Part shown: positions 11,175 to 22,554 of the stretch, one piece after another
Layout of the letters: every line of letters begins with the position of its first letter
How positions within the stretch are numbered: position 1 is the first letter of the stretch
Assembly (NCBI GenBank): GCA_907163375.1
Contig: CAJQUW010003454.1
Span: forward strand, 173,448-237,447
Length of the DNA: 64,000 bases
Origin: Prostheceraeus crozeri
Lineage: Eukaryota; Platyhelminthes; Polycladida; Euryleptidae
Direction: 5' to 3'
Translations under genes and position numbers: made by a program
Notes under the pieces: generated by a model
The model's database searches: none
What the model was told of the DNA's origin: nothing
The model's input: only the letters and a program-made list of their open reading frames with translations

Positions 11175-13363
11175 ATTGTGCCATTTCATTGAAAGTTCAA
11201 TGTTTTGATTTATGATGGGTAAATTAATAACAAGTTGCAGTCAGACTTGATAAAAGTCATCAAGCCAATGTCTTCATAGATGCACATCATCAACATGTGA
11301 TGTAGAATAATGGATCCATAGAACTAGATTCATTTGCGTGTCTAGAGTGGACATAATTCTAACCCAGCCATTGTATGCAATGGTAGAAGGCGATAGATAT
11401 TGACATATATACTCGTCTCTCTATGGCTTACATGATCATTAGAAGTCAGGCTTGAATTTGCAGTACGTCAATGGAAAATTGATTGTCTTGCCCCTTGAGA
11501 CTAGTTCTGGCCGTGACCATCAATCAGTGCTGATTAGTGTCATCTCCAGACCCAAATACGCAGACAAGACAATTTGTCTGTGTGTAAGGCTCTGAATGGC
11601 AATTTATCAATGAGTACAAGGACCCTTTTCTCTCAGAACCTGCGAAAATCGAGATCGAACTATTTGTGAGAAGTCTGAAGATCTAGTGACTTCCTGTCTC
11701 TATCAGATCCTTCACCCTTGTTGACTTTGCAATGTATCAGTTCATTAATGTCACGGCATCTCACACCTGTAGCTAATCAATTGCGCTGTTGGCATGGATT
11801 AGTCCATCAGATGGTATAAAAACTTCCAAACAGATTGTATGATTGTTACGTCTCCCAAGGAAGAAATTCTGGCGCCAATTATGAAAGAAGAGCGTGCTCA
11901 GTAATCTCTCTCATAAAAAGACAAGCAATATGTCTGTACAAGACTTCTTATTGATATAATAATGGAAGATGTAAATGAAAATGTCGAGTAATAAAAATTA
12001 AACCAATCACATAATAAATGTAAGAATGAACGTGTTGGACAGCATGAGGCTTCGTTGATTACTTTTTCAATTATCAGTGGAATCTGCACCTTGTTTTTAA
12101 ACTGCATGCTTGTATCTTGCAGTTTCCTGTAGGCGTTCATAATCTTCGGAAACAAAATGGTGACTTTGAATAGCCTCTGCAATACTGAAGGACTTTTAAA
12201 TATTTTGGACGGATGGCACTGTGTAATTGACTAAAAGGGTTCTTTTGATGGTATTGATTTTCAAACATCATTTTCAATTATGCCAATGGCTTCCATTCCA
12301 AATAAATGCATGATAATCTACATTGCAATTTTACACTAAATGCTCGCTAGCTGGCCGTTCAAAATACTTGGACTGGATCCTTTACATGAGTGCAAAACTG
12401 TCGGATGTCAGGCCCTCAATAACAGCATTCTTCAAACCAAAGCAGTTGGCCTTTTAAACTGGAGAGGCATTCGTCATCCTAATGAGGGAGTTTTCAAAAA
12501 TAATTACAATTATTTATCTTCCCCGTTTGAAAAAAACTTTATCTCAAATTGTTCACTCAACTGATTGCGCTGCATAGGCCAGCCTGTTTCACAAGTCACA
12601 TAATAGTTTGTTATCAATTCGGAGTGTAACTTGCAGCATTGTATGAAAAGCATGTAACTATATTCTTCATTGGATATGATGTATTTGACATGTAATCAAC
12701 AAAAAAATTACTTAGGTTCACTTAGGTCTCTGGGGGTTAAACAAAAACGATAAAATCAGATTTTTATGGCTCTTTTAATCGATCATTAAAGGAAACGTTA
12801 TGAAATTGATAAACAGAAATACAGATCATTCTGTATCGATGAGGACTTCATGACGGACTAATTAATGAGGTGGAAAAACTCTACATAGAATTCACGTCGC
12901 TTACACCTATGCCTACAATGCATGAATGTAGCAAAAATAAAGGCAATGTAAATCTGAGATGAACCGTGATCATCACATGATATCCAACTTAAGCTTGCGA
13001 AAAGGAAATGTCATTGACGCCTTATGATTAATAAACTTGCCTTAAAGATGAGCACATCTATTGACAACAAGAAAAAGTTCAGTGAAATATTATACAACCT
13101 GAATTCAACGCAACTTGACAGCGAGAACAACACCGCTGTTGTACTATTCCTATTTCACTGCGAAGTTTACATCAAAGGCGTTGTTCGGCTTGTAAAGTGA
13201 CTTTCAACAAAGGTGTTGAAGTCATCTTACAATCTTGCAAAAGTGTCATGATGATCACTAACTTTTGCACTCCAACACCTGCAATATTTCTAACATTTTT
13301 ACAAATAAAGAGTAGCATACAAGCAAATCATACATATACAAAAGAAAGCAGTTTATGATCTAC
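11175..13363. other. Non-coding, no feature recognised
   Basis: About 2.2 kb with no supported gene. Frames at 11898-12182 and 12340-12564 have no recognisable motif. Confidence 0.45.
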
Positions 13364-13957
13364 TAGTCCGGCAGCCTATAGTTTCTGCAGGGAACGAGGC
13401 CGAAAATGAGACTTTCACAGAATGATGTACACCTCATAGTCCGGCAGCCAGAGCGAGTTTCTGCAGGGAACGCGGCCGAAAGTGAGACTTTCACAGAATG
13501 ATGTACACCTCATAGTCCGGCAGCCTATAGTTTCTGCAGGGAACGAGGCCGAAAGTGAGACTTTCACAGAATGATGTATACCTCATAGTCCGGCAGCCAG
13601 CACGAGTTTCTGCAGGGAACGAGGCCGAGAATGAGACTTTCACAGAATGATGTACACCTCATAGTCTGGCAGCCTATAGTTTCTGCAGGGAACGAGGCCG
13701 AAAGTGAGACTTTCACAGAATGATGTACACCTGATAGTCCGGCAGCCAGAGCGAGTTTCTGCAGGGAACGAGGCCGACAATGAGACCTTCACAGAATGAT
13801 GTACACCTCATAGTCCGGCAGCCTATAGTTTCTGCAGGGAACGAGGCCGAAAATGAGACTTTCACAGAATGATGTACACCTCATAGTCCGGCAGCCAGAG
13901 CGAGTTTCTGCAGGGAACGCGGCCGAAAGTGAGACTTTCACAGAATGATGTACACCC
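13364..13957 (+). repeat. Tandem array: four 149-bp dimers of 73- and 76-bp units
   Basis: Monomers start at 13364, 13437, 13513, 13586, 13662, 13735, 13811 and 13884, so spacing alternates 73, 76, 73, 76. The short form carries cctatagtttctgc after GGCAGC and the long form carries ccagagcgagtttctgc or a close variant. The repeating unit is therefore a dimer of exactly 149 bp, showing that the array grew by dimer rather than monomer duplication. Confidence 0.9.
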
Positions 13958-14610
13958 TATGCCTACTACGAATATGCGCGTCTGCCGAGTTCTGTTTGGT
14001 TCCTCTTCTAGTCAGACACGATCATGGAGAAACACATGTTAATCCAATGGGACGCAGATTGCAGTTTTTGGTTAAAATGAAAGGTTGTATGTTTTCTCTA
14101 ATTAAACCAAAAGTACTAAGCCCAGAGTCATAATTTTTGGCATGGAATGTCTTCAGGTCATTTCCTTTCATTCTGATACACCCCTGTCTATATAGATAAA
14201 CGCATTCAGATTTGGCGAGCCTCTTAATGTCGACAAACACAAACATTTTGAGCACCTTTATCCACTTTCAACCACATTCTCGCATACATCGCCGATCAGA
14301 AGCTTGATAATATCACATGCACATCATAGGAAATGACCTGAAGACATTCCATGTCAAAAATTATGACTCTAGGCTTAGTACTTTTCGTTTAATCAGAGAA
14401 AGCAAGCAAAATTTTGTTTTAGTCAAAAACTGCAATTTGCGTCCCATTGGATTTACATGTGTTTTTCTTTGATCCTGTCTGACAAGAAGAAGAACTCACT
14501 AGAACTCGGCAGACTCACCGATTCGTGGTAGTCAGAAGATGCACATCATTCTGTGAAAGTCTCACTTTCGGCCTCGTTCCCTGCAGAAACTCGTTCTGGC
14601 TGCCAGACTA
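13364..14610. mobile_element. Foldback element F1 with an expanded left arm
   Basis: Ends are TAGTCCGGCAGCC and GGCTGCCAGACTA. The inner arms (about 13957-14160 and 14330-14550) are also inverted copies, sharing the block around gggacgcagattgcag. The left arm carries eight tandem monomers, the right arm one. Flanking tac occurs on both sides (13361-13363, 14611-14613). A TA duplication inside the ends fits equally well. There is no transposase. The plan resembles Drosophila FB/Galileo foldbacks, whose inverted repeats are built of short tandem units; that similarity is structural only. Confidence 0.8.
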
Positions 14611-14934
14611 TACCTTACTTCGATGTGCAGATTGTGCACATTTTAATTTTCAAATTTGCAACAATAAAAGTTCAAGTATCAAATCAAAACTGATAATTAT
14701 AAGCTATAAGTGATCATGTTCATGAAGGCACTACGGATATGATGGCTACACGATTCTCTGGATAGATTTATGGAGGGAAATTTTTCTGAAAATCCCCGAT
14801 CGCTTTAGCCCGATTTGGAATTGACAATTTTCGGTGTGCACTGACTATGGACACTTTTGCTAACATTGACGTTTCAATTCGGTTTTAACCACTAGCCACA
14901 TTTTGCAGTAGAAAACTCGATTCTACTGCGTTTA
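14611..14934. other. Non-coding, no feature recognised
   Basis: Plain AT-rich sequence between the foldback and the minisatellite. Confidence 0.5.
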
Positions 14935-15303
14935 GAGAGAGTGAGAGAGAGAAAGAGACAAACTAGACAAAGAGAAAGAGACAAACTAGACAAAGAGAAA
15001 GAGACAAAATAGACAAAGAGAGAGAGAGACAAAATAGACAAAGAGAGAGACAAACTAGACAAAGAGAGAGACAAACTAGACAAAGAGAGAGACAAAATAG
15101 ACAAAGTGAGAGACAAAAAAGACAAAGAGAAAGACAAAATAGACAAAGAGAAAGACAAAATAGACAAAGAGAGACAAAATAGACAAAGAGAGAGACAAAC
15201 CAGACAAAGAGAGAGACAAACCAGACAAAGAGAGAGACAAAATAGACAAAGAGAGAGACAAAATAGACAAAGAGAAAGAGAAACTAGACAAAGAGAAAGA
15301 GAC
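14935..15303 (+). repeat. Purine-rich minisatellite, about 20-bp unit
   Basis: Roughly twenty copies of agacaaagagagagacaaaa/cta variants. The plus strand is almost pure A, G and C with only scattered T, so the frames through it (Arg/Gln/Glu-rich one way, Ser/Leu-rich the other) are repeat artefacts. Units vary between 18 and 22 bp. Confidence 0.92.
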
Positions 15304-15631
15304 GTCTATTGAGTATATGAATTTCATGAAGAAAATACAAGTCAATACAATGCTTGAAAAGATCGCTTGATTAAAAGAAATTACGACAATTATGTAAAAC
15401 AGTCTATGTAAGCAACTCTGCAACATTAATAACAAAATACGGATAGTCTGAAACTGCTTATTGTCTGAAAGAAAAGTCTCATAACGGTAAAGGACCGAAG
15501 TTTACACAACGATCGAACTAAATGACAATAGATAGCAATAGGAAATTACTGTTGTCTGAAAACAAATCCCAAAAGTTCAATACTGTCTTCGGCTGCTTCG
15601 ACAGTGATTGTTACTCACTCTGATTTAAACA
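15304..15631. other. Non-coding, no feature recognised
   Basis: No repeat or gene seen between the minisatellite and the small frame that starts at 15632. Confidence 0.45.
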
Positions 15632-15892
15632 ATGGATTTGTTCTATGGAAGGTCTAGAAAACTTCTTTCACCGGAAATTTTTGTCAAACTTCATCAAAAT
15701 GTGTTTCGCGAATGGTTGACAAAGCATCCAAATGTCAGAAGATTGCATATTGTATACACCGACATTCTAAATGACTGCGACGAAAAGAGAAGGATTATTT
15801 TTCCAATTACCGAAAACGAAGGAAGTGAATATTTCATTTACATTGTTCGACAGCATGAATGGAGTTGGAGATTTAAGGCAGAAACAAGTTGA
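15632..15892 (+). CDS. Small hypothetical protein or exon, 86 aa
   Basis: An ATG-initiated frame of 86 codons with balanced, protein-like composition: charged and aromatic residues are interspersed, unlike the low-complexity frames nearby. Readable pieces include VFREWLTKHPNVRRLHIVYT and IIFPITENEGSEYFIYIVRQ. I recognise no family, signal peptide or membrane segment. There is no TATA box or polyadenylation signal clearly placed for it. It could be a single-exon gene, one exon of a larger gene, or a relic. No repeat partner is seen in this window. Confidence 0.3.
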   Translation: MDLFYGRSRKLLSPEIFVKLHQNVFREWLTKHPNVRRLHIVYTDILNDCDEKRRIIFPITENEGSEYFIYIVRQHEWSWRFKAETS

Positions 15893-16109
15893 ATTACAAA
15901 TTCATGGAAGAGAACACAACATTCTTTGCTGCATCCATAGTTATTATAGATAAGCAACAATTTTTATTGCTGAATTCATTCATTTCTAATAAGAAACAGA
16001 TGAATGCCTCCACAGAAAGACAACAAATATGTCTGTTTTCATATTTTCACACTGAAGTATCAGATTGATTCATTCCTCTTCACAAGCTCCACGCATGCTG
16101 GTAAAACTA

Positions 16110-16330
16110 AATGCAGCTCGAAAAGGGCTGCATCAGTGATTCTTTACGAGGTGCTGCCGACTACAGGAGTGGCGCACGAGTGTCGCAGGGCTGCCGTTCG
16201 ACTGCGTGAGTCTGCACGGGTGTCGGCGACTGCGCGAATGCCGCAAAGGACCCGGTCGACCGATGAGCTAGCACCGAGTGTTGCCGACTGCGGGAGCACT
16301 GCACCGTCCAACCCCCATTCGGACAGCTAG
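16110..16330 (+). other. GC-rich island with imperfect internal repeats
   Basis: A sharply bounded GC-rich block in AT-rich surroundings. Variants of gtg(t/c)(t/c)gccgactgcg(g/a)gag recur about four times, for example near 16152, 16230 and 16285. A frame is open through it (from 16004), giving an Arg/Ala/Ser-rich peptide with no known domain. CpGs are frequent. It may be a GC-rich repeat fragment, recently acquired DNA, or a CpG-rich regulatory patch; the sequence does not decide. Confidence 0.5.
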
Positions 16331-17786
16331 TGTCGATAAAGCTCCCTTAGAAAAATCAAAATTCTTGTGATAATTAACAGTATACGAACAAGAACAAAAC
16401 CTGAAAAAGTAACTGGGAATTGTGACAGAGAATTGAGCAAACAGTCTTTCATCGTTGGTATCTAAGCTATGTGTACACTATCCAGTCAAATAGGTGATGA
16501 CTCATTAACATGTTTAATACTATATGTAATAACAATAAAACGAAAAAGTGGTTAACATATTTTGAGAAAGATTTTGCTTATCTGATTCTTTTCTTGATAA
16601 TGGCTATCGTGTCGAAATATATTGATCAATTTTTTTGTACGACTTTGATGAATTTGCAATAAATAGCTTGATTCTCTTCCAAACCTATTCTCAATCATCG
16701 AAGTGCACTGCTCAACATTAAAGAAGGGTGATGGAAATACAAAAATAACACGGAACCGAGTCATCCCAGCACAGTATGAACAATAGCTATCGACTAAAGC
16801 ACACACACTCAAAAATGTCTTATGTGAAATAATTCAAGCAACACAGTAATCATTTTTCAGGCTGCTATCGAGGAACATCAAAAGTGCCGAGAGAAGAAAA
16901 GGTATATATTTACATAGTTCTGAGTATGGCGCAAATTCCTTGACATATTTCAAACATTTTGATATTTCATTCAAGTTATTACTCCGTTACATATTGAATT
17001 GTTGCCAATCTGATATTATAAATTCTCCCATTCAAACAACACGAACTCATCCGAGTGGAAAATGACTTTGAGCTTAATTTCACATGAATTGTTTTGAAGA
17101 TTCCTTTGACTGCAACACTTCAGCTATCACGTTTCAAATTGTCAGTCAAACTTTGACTTCACGTGGATTTTACTCAATATTGATCATTTTATGCTTCCCC
17201 GCCCCTTGCCTCGTGGAAATGGAGGATTACATGCAGACTGTGGAGCAGAGAGTCAGAAAGCCAAGGTGACTAAAACCATTTGATGTCGATTGTCATGCAT
17301 TGTTTGAATGAATTATTTCAAGAACATATTTCAAGAATCTACGAGCATCAAAATTTATGTATTAAGTTTTCCCAGCCGAAGGCGAGCTGCTAGAACATAA
17401 TGCCTCTATGAAATCAGTGGGAAAAACATGTTTATTTGTCTCCGTGCTTGTAATGTAGATATCCTATCGCTTTATTTGACCTGTAAAGCAGATAATTGTC
17501 CGCGCGGGAAATAATTTTTACTCCAATGCACTGGAAGGAACGCAATCTATGCCAATTATGAGTGCCCTTGTCCTGCTTTAGTATAGACTAGATCTGTGAA
17601 TAGATATTTTCACGATTGATGAAGCTAAATTTCTATTCAAATACTCTTGATAATCATAGACATGTCAATCACAATCTGTCCTTGATCATCATAGCACGTC
17701 GCCAAATAAAATTCTCTGCGCAAGTTGTGCATGAGATTGCTTCATCATAGCATCCCTCACCCATGGACTTCTATAACTAGCACGAG
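16331..17786. other. Non-coding, no feature recognised
   Basis: No supported gene or repeat in about 1.4 kb. Confidence 0.45.
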
Positions 17787-17930
17787 CATAGAAGTAGATA
17801 ATAGTACACTAGAATGGAAGTTTGATATCTTGCCTATGTACAATGATGGCACATGGAAAAATCTATGGTTTGTAGATCAGATTCGATCTAAAACATTGTA
17901 TCATAGTCAAACTATTTGCCAAGTTGGCTC
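17787..17930 (+). repeat. Short dispersed repeat, inverted partner at 24300-24455
   Basis: From catagaagtagataatag to catagtcaaact this matches the reverse complement of 24300-24455 closely, including 45 identical bases around the cctatgtacaatgatgg block. The minus-strand copy has six extra bases. The same frame is open in both, but most differences change the encoded residue, so this looks like a recent repeat rather than conserved coding sequence. Confidence 0.7.
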
Positions 17931-18478
17931 TGGAAGTTGTTGACAGCAAATCACAGGATCTTCATGAAGACATTTTTAGGGAGATGGTGGTATTGTATCA
18001 TGTGAAATAGCCTACTATTCCATGGATTAATATAGTGTGGCAGTTGAACGACGAAACGATGGCAATTTTGAAAAATATGTAGGAGCATTAGGAAATATCC
18101 AAGGCACGGCATCGCACTTCAAACGTCTTTTTCGAAGAGGATTATCATGTGGACGACTGTTATTCGTGTCTTGATGTTCGTTAACAAAATCAGATGGTGT
18201 AAAATGAGTAGACCATAGTCTTGAGTTAATGGTCGGTGTAAAATTACATCATGGATTGTTCATCATCCATTGATCTAACAGCACTTTGTTATTTAGCGGA
18301 AACAATGAAATGTAATCGATGAGTCTTTCGATTTACTGTCATAGACATTCTTACACGCGAAAGCGGAGCACTTGTTAGGCATTTTTGTGCTGTCTTCACA
18401 AACACATCGATGAAGGTTTAAATAGTAATTTACAACACACACAGAGTGAGAATAACAAAAATGTATTTCTGAATGTAT
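17931..18478. other. Non-coding, no feature recognised
   Basis: No gene or repeat recognised upstream of the Harbinger remnant. Confidence 0.4.
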
Positions 18479-19036
18479 TGATTCAAATAGTTGGCCTCAT
18501 CTCGTACAGAAGGGTCAAGGATATCTGATCAGATTTCTGTCCAGATGCTATATTATAGAAGTCCATGCCCTACGTGTTCAGTATGCAGAATCACCGAGTA
18601 GAATAGAGTTGGATCTCATTATCTCTTCACGCTTCTCCCAGATTTTTGATTGTTGTAAAATGAAGGAATCATGTGCACTTCCCGGCCATTTCGCGCTCAT
18701 ATAAAAAATCTTTAATTGCAAATTACATGCAAAATAACAGTTAATAGCATGTTTTCCATTACGATTTACAAAGGCAGCTTCATTAAAAGGTAATGACGGA
18801 GAGGCGATTCTGACTTGACGTCCGTCTACTGCTCCAATAGTTCTGGGGAAGCCAGAATATTCATAAAGATCTTGCTTATGGTCAGTCATTTTTGCCTCTG
18901 TTGGCCACAAAATGAATTCCTCATAAGAATCACATAATATCCTAGCAACTGTGTGAATACAGTGAATGGCCGATCTAGGTGATGCACCGTGCAAATCACC
19001 CACAACGGGTAAGTATCCTCCTTGGCTAAAGTAGTG
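18479..19036 (-). pseudogene. PIF/Harbinger (HARBI1-like) transposase fragment, broken
   Basis: The minus strand encodes the DDE-nuclease half of a Harbinger transposase, the enzyme that cuts and joins transposon ends. Recognisable landmarks in order are HYFSQGGYLPVVGDLHGASP, GFPRTIGAVDGRQV (first catalytic Asp), FVNRNGKHAINCYFAC, WPGSAHDS (second Asp) and LLGDSAY (family form LGDSGYPL). The open frame stops right after GDSAY at 18578. Family-like sequence (DPSVRDEANYLNQY) resumes in another frame at about 18479-18516. The third catalytic acidic residue and the N-terminal part are not found, nor are terminal repeats. The only start codon in frame upstream is a GTG at 19141, so the true 5' exon is absent. 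A dead fragment; family assignment is firm. Confidence 0.88.
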
Positions 19037-19141
19037 AGTGTAAGGCACACAAAATTTGGGTTTCCACCGACAGATCCATACGTCTACTCGTTTTTCTTTT
19101 AAGTTTCGATGCAAATTTGTCACACAGATCAAATTTGTCAC

Positions 19142-20649
19142 AAAGCATCAATTCGATCATATAAAGATGCACCACGTGTGACATTCGAGTCAAAATCTAA
19201 CCTCCACATGCCTTAGATCGTCAATGTTGGGTTGAATCAATTCAATAACATAGCGTTGAATTAATGTCAGAAAATCGCTTATCAGATTGACTATCAGTCA
19301 TGATCTTGCGCTGAAATTGACAAAGCTGATAGCGCACTATCAGTGACTTAACAGTCTTGCTATCAGAACGCTATCAGGCGCGGCCATGCGCTGGACAAAA
19401 TATTAGCAGCAGTCATGACTCTCTATCAGTCGTTGACAGATGATGGTGCGGTGGCCCCTGGCATTTAAGATAACTAACTCGTGGAATGCTATAAATCAGC
19501 AAGCATGCACTAGTTGAGTAAATAACTATTCTATGGGCTGAAAAGTAGAAATTCACGACTCCACAGCTTTACATTGTCCGGTTTTGTATGCACATGTCTT
19601 CCCAGGTGAATGAATAAAATCTACCAGAAGATCAAACGCTCAGAATCTGCAGATCAATGGCATATCTCCAGGGAAGAGTCGAAGAAATCAAAATAGTGAA
19701 CTCTCTAATAGCATGAATTTTCTCTAACTTTCTCTAATCTTTGTATATGCAATTCAAGACATTTAAGATCATCAATTTTGATAGATTTGCCCCAAAAGTA
19801 ACCATTCCAATGTATCTGTAAGAGTATTCTGTATGGAAGAGTGTTCTATAATTCTATAAAACTTCAAAAATGCTTATTAAGAAGAAGGGCGACTTGGAGT
19901 TACCCAAAGAATTTGAATGACTAGGAAAATGAAAAGAAAACTACTAAAATTGTGCGATTACTAAAAATGTTAAAAAGTAGCATTTAAATGACAAGTGAAT
20001 TTCCAATAGAATATCAAAATATTCCAATAGTGAAATATTAAAACAGCAATAAACAGCAATCGTATAGGCAAGTGTGTTACATGCTGGAGAAGGCTGATAG
20101 CGACGGAGATCAGATTTGACGCTTCTAATCACTGATCTGTATTCTCGCTCTCTGTTTATGTCAATCATTATTCGAAGAATAGATGTTCCCAGATTAACTC
20201 CGGAAATCTGTTATTTCTCAGAGAAATATATTGTGGGCATTATGAGTTGGAAGTTCGATTTATATTTAATGTTGATTCACATCTGAGAATAGATAACGAT
20301 AGCTGCAAGATGAACCTTATTTGTATGTTGGTCAAATCAAACATTATGCGGTAGATTTATGGATTCCCTCAGCTAATCAAACAGCTACTGCGTGGCCTGC
20401 ATCATCTTATCGCCACTGTGTTGACGTTTAAAACTTCGTCATGTGAATAGCCTCAGGTGGACAGTCATGACATTCTCCAAACTTCCGAAAGTGACCGATA
20501 TAATGAAGATTATTAATACTATCTACAAAACTGCTCTAAATTGAGTGACTATATGCGTACAAAATGATGAACTTCCCAGAACTTTCTTGATTATACTTCT
20601 CCAATGAGATGGGATTCAAACATAAAAATAGAACGTAGTGACGGCAAAG
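19142..20649. other. Non-coding, no feature recognised
   Basis: No supported gene. Around 19250-19450 the words tatcag and ctgatag recur on both strands, a mild palindromic tendency without clear ends. Confidence 0.4.
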
Positions 20650-21452
20650 CATAGAGTATGTATATTAGGTAGAGTGGTAACTCCGCATTTATTAAATCCC
20701 CCATGTGTATACACTTTCGATTTTATTGAATGAACTCAAGGGGGATATAGTTGGTACTTGTTATCAAATGTGAGAAATGCAAATGTTTCCGGTTTTGAAG
20801 AAATCGCCACGGAATTGAGTGTAATGATTGTAATGCACAAGTAATGATGGTACTTTGCAGATTCTCAATGTCATGACAGCCTTGGAGATTTAATGTTTGC
20901 TAAATTAGCAATTCGATGGGTTCATATTATTTTCATACTGAACCTCAAGAGTGTTTTCTTAAGCGTTATCATATCACAGGCAAGCTACCACTGGCAGAGC
21001 AAAGTAACATGATCAAAGACAATGATTTCAATTGACTTTGAAAGATATAAATGGTTCCACATCACTATTCAGATTCAAGAAATGAAACATGGATTTGTGA
21101 ATCATGAAATCATGCCATTGAAAATTGAATTAAAAGCTTGAAATTTCAACCAAGAAGGCACGAACAATATCGCGACTTTTTCATGAAGACTTCCATTATA
21201 ATACGGATCAAGAAATTCCCTTGATAATCAGCTTAATTTAATTAACTCATTCCCTTTGATATCCAACTTGTTTCATACTACTGATATAGGGGGGGGGGGC
21301 GTCTTCTCGGTAATATATAAATTTGCAAAATTTTGACTGTTTTTAAAACTGCTCAAATAATTCTTTGGACAACGGGAACGTAATCTCCGAAAAAATACAG
21401 TTATTAAAAAATTACTGTATACAGATATTTTTTGAGTCAACACTCTACTCTG
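20650..21452 (+). repeat. Old duplicated segment, partner of 49405-50775
   Basis: From tatattaggtagag through agattcaagaaatgaaac to gagtcaacactctac this aligns collinearly, in the same orientation, with 49405-49588 plus 50189-50775, with many substitutions and small indels. Each side has later, different insertions: a CACTGTAAA MITE at the right end here, and family A elements in the partner. It could be an ancient segmental duplication or two copies of a long unidentified repeat. It carries an 11-G run at 21289-21299. Confidence 0.75.
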
Positions 21453-21879
21453 CACTGTAAACCGTAGACCGACAATTATCCTACAAAATTACTGACAAAA
21501 TCAACCGACGATTGTCACCTCCAATATCCTGCGATATCCGACGAATTTGTAGGTTCTCCACTGACATCGAAACACATGCTTTGTATGCAAATCAACTAGA
21601 CAAAAACTGTTGAATATTGATTGATTTTTTCGATTTGTGATTGCTGTTGGGCAATCTGTATTATTGTGTGTCAAAACCATGATTTATGTTGACATAATTT
21701 AATTAATTACCTACATTTTTGATAAAATTTAAGCTATAATTCATTGCTATTCATTTTGTCGCTTTTTCTCAGATGTTGTAGGTGTTCAGTGGCAATCATC
21801 CTACAAGAACTAACAATGACCGACAAAATAGATTTTGTAGGATAAATGTCTGTCAATTGTCAGTCAACGGTTTACAGTG
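21453..21879. mobile_element. CACTGTAAAC-ended MITE, long subtype
   Basis: CACTGTAAACCGTAGACCGA at the left and TCAGTCAACGGTTTACAGTG at the right form inverted ends. The subterminal cgacaattatcctaca block is also mirrored. The 427-bp body has no frame. Right flank is TA but left flank is tg, so the target duplication has decayed. Its partner segment at about 50770 lacks this element, giving an approximate empty site. The outer ten bases match the MITEs at 39206 and 47182. Confidence 0.78.
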
Positions 21880-22554
21880 TATGGGGATAGGTAAATTAGC
21901 AATTTCATAATTAAGTAAACGATTAAATTATAATGGAGATTTTTATTCTGTGGGCTATGCTGTATAAAAAGTTGATGCATTTATAAATGTATCTTAAGAT
22001 CGCTTGCTTTGCGATTGCTTGAACTGCTGACTCATGTTTTAGTACCTGGATTGAACGAATGAATGCCTTCACTCATGCAATTCTGATGACGAATCTGATA
22101 CTGCTATGCAAAAAATATTTTCAATTGAGAAAGACTAAAAAGTAATGAGAAATTATCTTATGTAAATCTTGACACTAATAATGAAAATCTACTCGTTCTG
22201 GTTTGCTTATTTTCCTAGTACAGATGATGGTTATCTATTGAACTCTGGATGCTACTGTGGTGAATTGTTGAACTTTTGTCTTGTGTTGCGATGATGATTA
22301 TGATCAAACATGTGATCAAACATGATACAAATATCAATGCGAAGGAATCTCATGCAGTATTTCTCATTTCACACCGCTGATGTTAAAAAAATCATGAAAA
22401 GAATAATGTTGCAGATGAAGAGATGAGACTTTATTGCAATAATCTCTCAGGCAACTTCTCTGTCTCTTATTGCTTCCTAATGAAGCAATTTGTCATTCGT
22501 AATACTGAGATATCGGGGCTTGCGGCTTACTGGATTGCAATGAAATTTCACATC
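21880..22554. other. Non-coding, no feature recognised
   Basis: No supported gene or repeat. Confidence 0.45.

Noticed and set aside
13364-13957. Possible CRISPR-like array
   Set aside because: Units are contiguous tandem copies without unique spacers, in a eukaryotic context.
14892-15435. Ser/Leu-rich and Arg/Gln-rich frames
   Set aside because: Produced by the minisatellite at 14935-15303.
18578-19141. Harbinger frame as a working gene
   Set aside because: The in-frame start is GTG inside unrelated sequence, the frame stops right after GDSAY, and the third catalytic residue is not found.
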